Part shown: positions 61,138 to 64,000 of the stretch, piece after piece
Position numbering within the stretch: position 1 is the first letter of the stretch
Layout: each line of letters opens with the position of its first letter
Assembly (NCBI RefSeq): GCF_011764445.1
Contig: NZ_BLPG01000001.1
Coordinates: 1 to 64,000, forward strand
Length of the DNA: 64,000 nt
From: Phytohabitans rumicis
Lineage (GTDB): Bacteria; Actinomycetota; Actinomycetes; Mycobacteriales; Micromonosporaceae
Reading direction: 5' to 3'
Translations under genes and position numbers: made by a program
The notes under the pieces: generated by a model
What the model saw: the letters and a program-made list of their open reading frames with translations, nothing else
Told to the model about the DNA's origin: nothing
Database searches by the model: none

Positions 61138-62766
61138 ATGACCGTTCAATCCGAGCTGGCCGTGGCCGGCGGGCCCGTTGCCGAGGTGCCGGCCGAGCAG
61201 TTCGGGCGGATGTCGCACGCCGAGGTGATCCAGGCGTTGTCCGGCCTCATGCTCGGCATCTTCGTCACGATCCTGGCCTCGACGATCGTCTCCAACGCGC
61301 TGCCGCGCATCATCGCCGACCTGGGTGGCACCCAGTCGGTCTACACCTGGGTGGTCACCACCGAGTTGCTGTCGATGACCGCGACCCTGCCGCTCTGGGG
61401 CAAGATGGCCGACCTCTACAGCAAGAAGCTGCTGATCCAGCTCTCGTTGAGCCTGTTCGTGGTCGGCTCGCTGATCGCCGGCTTCGCGCCGAACGTCACG
61501 GTGCTGCTGGTCAGCCGGATCGCGCAGGGCGTGGGCGCCGGCGGCATGGGCGCGCTCGCGATGATCGTGATGGCCGCGATGATCCCGATGCGGGAGATGG
61601 GTCGCTACTCCGGTGTCTTCGGCGCGGTGTTCGGCGCGGGCACGATCGCCGGCCCGCTGATCGGCGGGGTGCTGGTGGACACCTCGTGGCTGGGCTGGCG
61701 CTGGTGCTTCTTTATCGGCATCCCGTTCTCGCTGGCCGCGATCGCCCTGCTGCAGAGGACGCTGCACCTGCCGGTCGTCCGCCGGCCGGTGCGGGTCGAC
61801 TGGCTGGGCGCGCTGCTGATCATGGCCGGCGTCTGTACGGTGTTGATCTGGTCCAGCCTGGCCGGGCACCACTTCGCGTGGGGCTCGTGGCAGACCGGGG
61901 CGTTCGTCTGCGGTGGCGGGCTCCTGCTCGCGCTCGCGGTGTGGACCGAGTCGCGGGCCACGGAGCCGATCATCCCACTCAGGATCTTCCGCAACCGTAC
62001 GGTCACGCTCGCGGTGGTGGCCAGCACGCTGGTCGGCGTGGCGATGTTCGGCGGCACGGTGTTCCTGTCGCAGTACTTCCAGGTGTCGCTCGGCAAGTCC
62101 CCGACGGTGGCCGGCCTGATGAGCCTGCCGATGATTTTCGGCGTGCTGGTGTCCTCGACGGTCGCGGGACAGCTTGTCACGCGGTTCGGGCGGTGGAAGG
62201 CGTATCTGGTGGTGGGCTCGGTCGTGATGACCGGCGGGTTCCTGTTGCTCAGCACGATCGACGCGAACACCGGCGTCGTGCTGCTGGCGGCGTACATGGT
62301 GGTGCTCGGGGTCGGGGTCGGCATGCTCATGCAGAACCTCGTGCTCGCCGCGCAGAACGACGTGCCCGCCGCCGAGTTGGGCGCGGCCACATCGACGATC
62401 ACCTTCTTCCGCAGCATGGGCGGCGCGATCGGGGTGAGCGCGCTGGGCGCGGTGCTCACCAACCGGGTGACCTCGCTCTACGTCGACCACTTCGGCGCGG
62501 CGGCGACCGGGGGCGGCGGCGCCAAGGTGCCCGACCTGCGGGCGCTGCCCGCGCCGGTCCTCGCCGTGATCCGCGACGTCTACGGCACGGCGACCTCGGA
62601 CCTGTTCCTGGTGGCGGCGCCGATCGCATTCCTCGCCGTTCTGTCGGTGGTCTTCATCAGGGAAAAGCCGCTGTCCACCCTCACCGGCGACGAGCGCCGC
62701 GCGCGGGAAGCAAGCGGCCCCGAAGCAAACGGCCCCGAAGCAAACGACCCGACAGTGGAGCGATGA
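61138..62766 (+). CDS. DHA2-family MFS drug exporter (EmrB/QacA-like)
   Basis: 542 residues, 14 spans. The proton-antiporter motif LWGKMADLYSKKLLIQLSLS is between spans 2 and 3, and motif C-like GVFGAVFGAGTIAGPLIGGV later. AAGGAG lies just upstream; a TTG one codon before the ATG is possible. It lies between an RAE and the HelR-like gene, so it is probably a rifamycin-inducible exporter. Confidence 0.92.
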   Translation: MTVQSELAVAGGPVAEVPAEQFGRMSHAEVIQALSGLMLGIFVTILASTIVSNALPRIIADLGGTQSVYTWVVTTELLSMTATLPLWGKMADLYSKKLLIQLSLSLFVVGSLIAGFAPNVTVLLVSRIAQGVGAGGMGALAMIVMAAMIPMREMGRYSGVFGAVFGAGTIAGPLIGGVLVDTSWLGWRWCFFIGIPFSLAAIALLQRTLHLPVVRRPVRVDWLGALLIMAGVCTVLIWSSLAGHHFAWGSWQTGAFVCGGGLLLALAVWTESRATEPIIPLRIFRNRTVTLAVVASTLVGVAMFGGTVFLSQYFQVSLGKSPTVAGLMSLPMIFGVLVSSTVAGQLVTRFGRWKAYLVVGSVVMTGGFLLLSTIDANTGVVLLAAYMVVLGVGVGMLMQNLVLAAQNDVPAAELGAATSTITFFRSMGGAIGVSALGAVLTNRVTSLYVDHFGAAATGGGGAKVPDLRALPAPVLAVIRDVYGTATSDLFLVAAPIAFLAVLSVVFIREKPLSTLTGDERRAREASGPEANGPEANDPTVER

Positions 62767-62767
62767 C

Positions 62768-64000
62768 GTGAACGATCTGAGCACCAGCGTGTTCGACCTT
62801 CCCGACCGCCTCTGCGCCAAGGCCGACCCGACGCTGATCGCCCGCGACGAGCAGCACTTCGCGGCCATCGCGGAGAGCCTTGAGCGGGTGACCGCCGAGC
62901 TGTCCGACCGGCTGGACGCCGAGCGCAGGGCGCCCGCCGGCAAGGGCCGGCAGGCGTTGGACCGGGACCAGGAGGTACGCCGGCTGACCGCGCGCCTGCG
63001 TACCCTGCGTCGTTTCAGTGTGGACCTGTGCCTCGGGCGCATGGTCAGCGCGGACGGCTCCGAGCCCGTGTACGTCGGACGGCTCGGCCTCACGGACAGC
63101 ACGGGTCGCCGGCTGTTGCACGACTGGCGCTCCCCCGCGGCCGAGCCGTTCTTCGCCGCGACCCACGCCAACCCGATGGGTCTGGTGAGCCGCCGGCGGT
63201 ACCGCTGGACGCGCGGGCGGATCAGCGACTACTGGGACGAGGTGTTCACCGCGGACGGGTTCGAGGGGCACGCCGCGCTCGACGACCAGTCCGCGTTCAT
63301 CGCCAGCCTGGGCGGCAACCGGTCGGCCCGGATGCGGGACGTGCTCGGCACGATCCAGGCCGACCAGGACGCCATCATCCGGGCGGGATCCCGCGGCGCC
63401 CTCGTCGTCGACGGCGGGCCGGGTACCGGGAAGACCGTCGTCGCGCTGCACCGCACCGCCTACCTGCTCTACTCCGACCCGCGTCTCGGGCACCGCCGGG
63501 GCGGCGTGCTGTTCATCGGTCCGCACCAGCCGTACCTGAACTACGTCGCCGACGTGCTCCCCAGCCTCGGCGAGGAGGACGTGCAGATCTGCACCCTGCG
63601 GGACCTCGTCCCGGAGGGTGCCGCGGCCGCGGTCGAGAGCGACCCGGAGGTGGCCGCGCTGAAGTCGTCCGCGGACCTGGTGAAGGCGATCGAGGCGGCG
63701 GTCAGGTTCTACGAGGAGCCGCCCACCAAGGGGATGCGGGTCGCGACCGAGGAGTCCGACGTCTGGCTGAGCGCCGCCGACTGGGCCGACGCGTTCGACG
63801 CGGCGGGACCCGGCACCCCGCACAACGAGGCGCGCGAGCTGATCTGGCAGGAGCTGCTCACGATCCTGATGGACAAGCACAGCGGCGACGAACCGGATGA
63901 CCTGCTGCGCGCGTCGCTGCTGCGGAACAAGGAGCTCCGCACGACCTTCAACCGCGCGTGGCCGCTGCTGGAGGCGGCAGACCTCGTCGCGGACCTGTGG
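62768..64000 (+). CDS. helR: HelD/HelR-like RNA-polymerase-recycling ATPase (partial)
   Basis: First 411 residues of a UvrD/Rep-like superfamily 1 protein. N-terminal coiled coil (EQHFAAIAESLERVTAELSD), an RNAP-contacting region with GRLGLTDSTGRRLLHDWRSP, and Walker A GGPGTGKT at about 215-222. HelR in Streptomyces displaces rifamycin from RNA polymerase and is RAE-controlled. GTG start just after the exporter stop, so the two are co-transcribed. The C-terminus is beyond the window. Confidence 0.88.
   Translation, partial: MNDLSTSVFDLPDRLCAKADPTLIARDEQHFAAIAESLERVTAELSDRLDAERRAPAGKGRQALDRDQEVRRLTARLRTLRRFSVDLCLGRMVSADGSEPVYVGRLGLTDSTGRRLLHDWRSPAAEPFFAATHANPMGLVSRRRYRWTRGRISDYWDEVFTADGFEGHAALDDQSAFIASLGGNRSARMRDVLGTIQADQDAIIRAGSRGALVVDGGPGTGKTVVALHRTAYLLYSDPRLGHRRGGVLFIGPHQPYLNYVADVLPSLGEEDVQICTLRDLVPEGAAAAVESDPEVAALKSSADLVKAIEAAVRFYEEPPTKGMRVATEESDVWLSAADWADAFDAAGPGTPHNEARELIWQELLTILMDKHSGDEPDDLLRASLLRNKELRTTFNRAWPLLEAADLVADLW

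Overview
The window is high-GC DNA with strong third-position GC bias, frequent GTG/TTG starts and 4-nt ATGA/GTGA gene overlaps. It carries actinomycete families such as a 13E12/DUF222 HNH protein, an SCO4848-like membrane protein, a HelR-like ATPase and an XRE-TPR regulator. It is actinomycete chromosome, most likely Micromonosporaceae; the family level is inference.

Layout. (1) 1-3362: a frameshifted secreted subtilisin-like protease and the 3' part of an NB-ARC/TPR regulator gene. (2) 3363-34662: a 31.3-kb integrative mobilizable element inserted precisely in the Walker A codons of that regulator; a 7-bp core (cttgccg) lies at both ends, and joining the outer halves restores a perfect P-loop. 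(3) 34656-37600: the 5' part of the regulator, two lipoproteins, a small membrane protein and an inverted pair of hairpin repeats. (4) 37602-53198: a sugar-type ABC importer, two divergent LysR regulators and a catabolic cluster (two flavoenzymes, ABM proteins, FAH-family hydrolase, aldehyde dehydrogenase, VOC/extradiol dioxygenase, SDRs, alpha/beta hydrolase) that looks like an aromatic or heteroaromatic degradation route. (5) 53205-60536: CPBP protease, P450, DUF1835 protein, VOC protein, MFS exporter and a 13E12 HNH gene. (6) 60541-64000: an IS701 remnant, a near-perfect rifamycin-associated element (RAE), a DHA2 drug exporter and a HelR-like ATPase, together a probable rifamycin-responsive resistance unit.

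The element has a large serine recombinase at its left end, MobC plus relaxase in the middle, and replication-relaxation and DUF2637 (SpdB-like) genes to the right. No FtsK/TraB translocase was seen, so it is probably mobilized by a helper. It looks like two related elements joined: a ~1-kb segment occurs twice (5435-6455, 13365-14443), the second copy is preceded by the last codons of a second recombinase gene, and a decayed relaxase fragment sits at 9190-9345. The left unit carries an AT-richer island with a retron-type reverse transcriptase, a DUF3800 partner and a 13-bp inverted repeat between them; it also holds a stray ftsB-like gene with a decayed DUF501 gene. The right unit carries a two-gene system in which both proteins have RHIM-like amyloid motifs (19212-20307). 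It also carries a long minus-strand gene block with a four-gene operon (deoxynucleoside-kinase-like, dehydrogenase, DegT aminotransferase, Nudix) that could make an amino-modified nucleoside or sugar.

Caution: six genes are broken by what looks like the loss of a single base in C/G runs of 4-6. This points to homopolymer sequencing error rather than six real pseudogenes.
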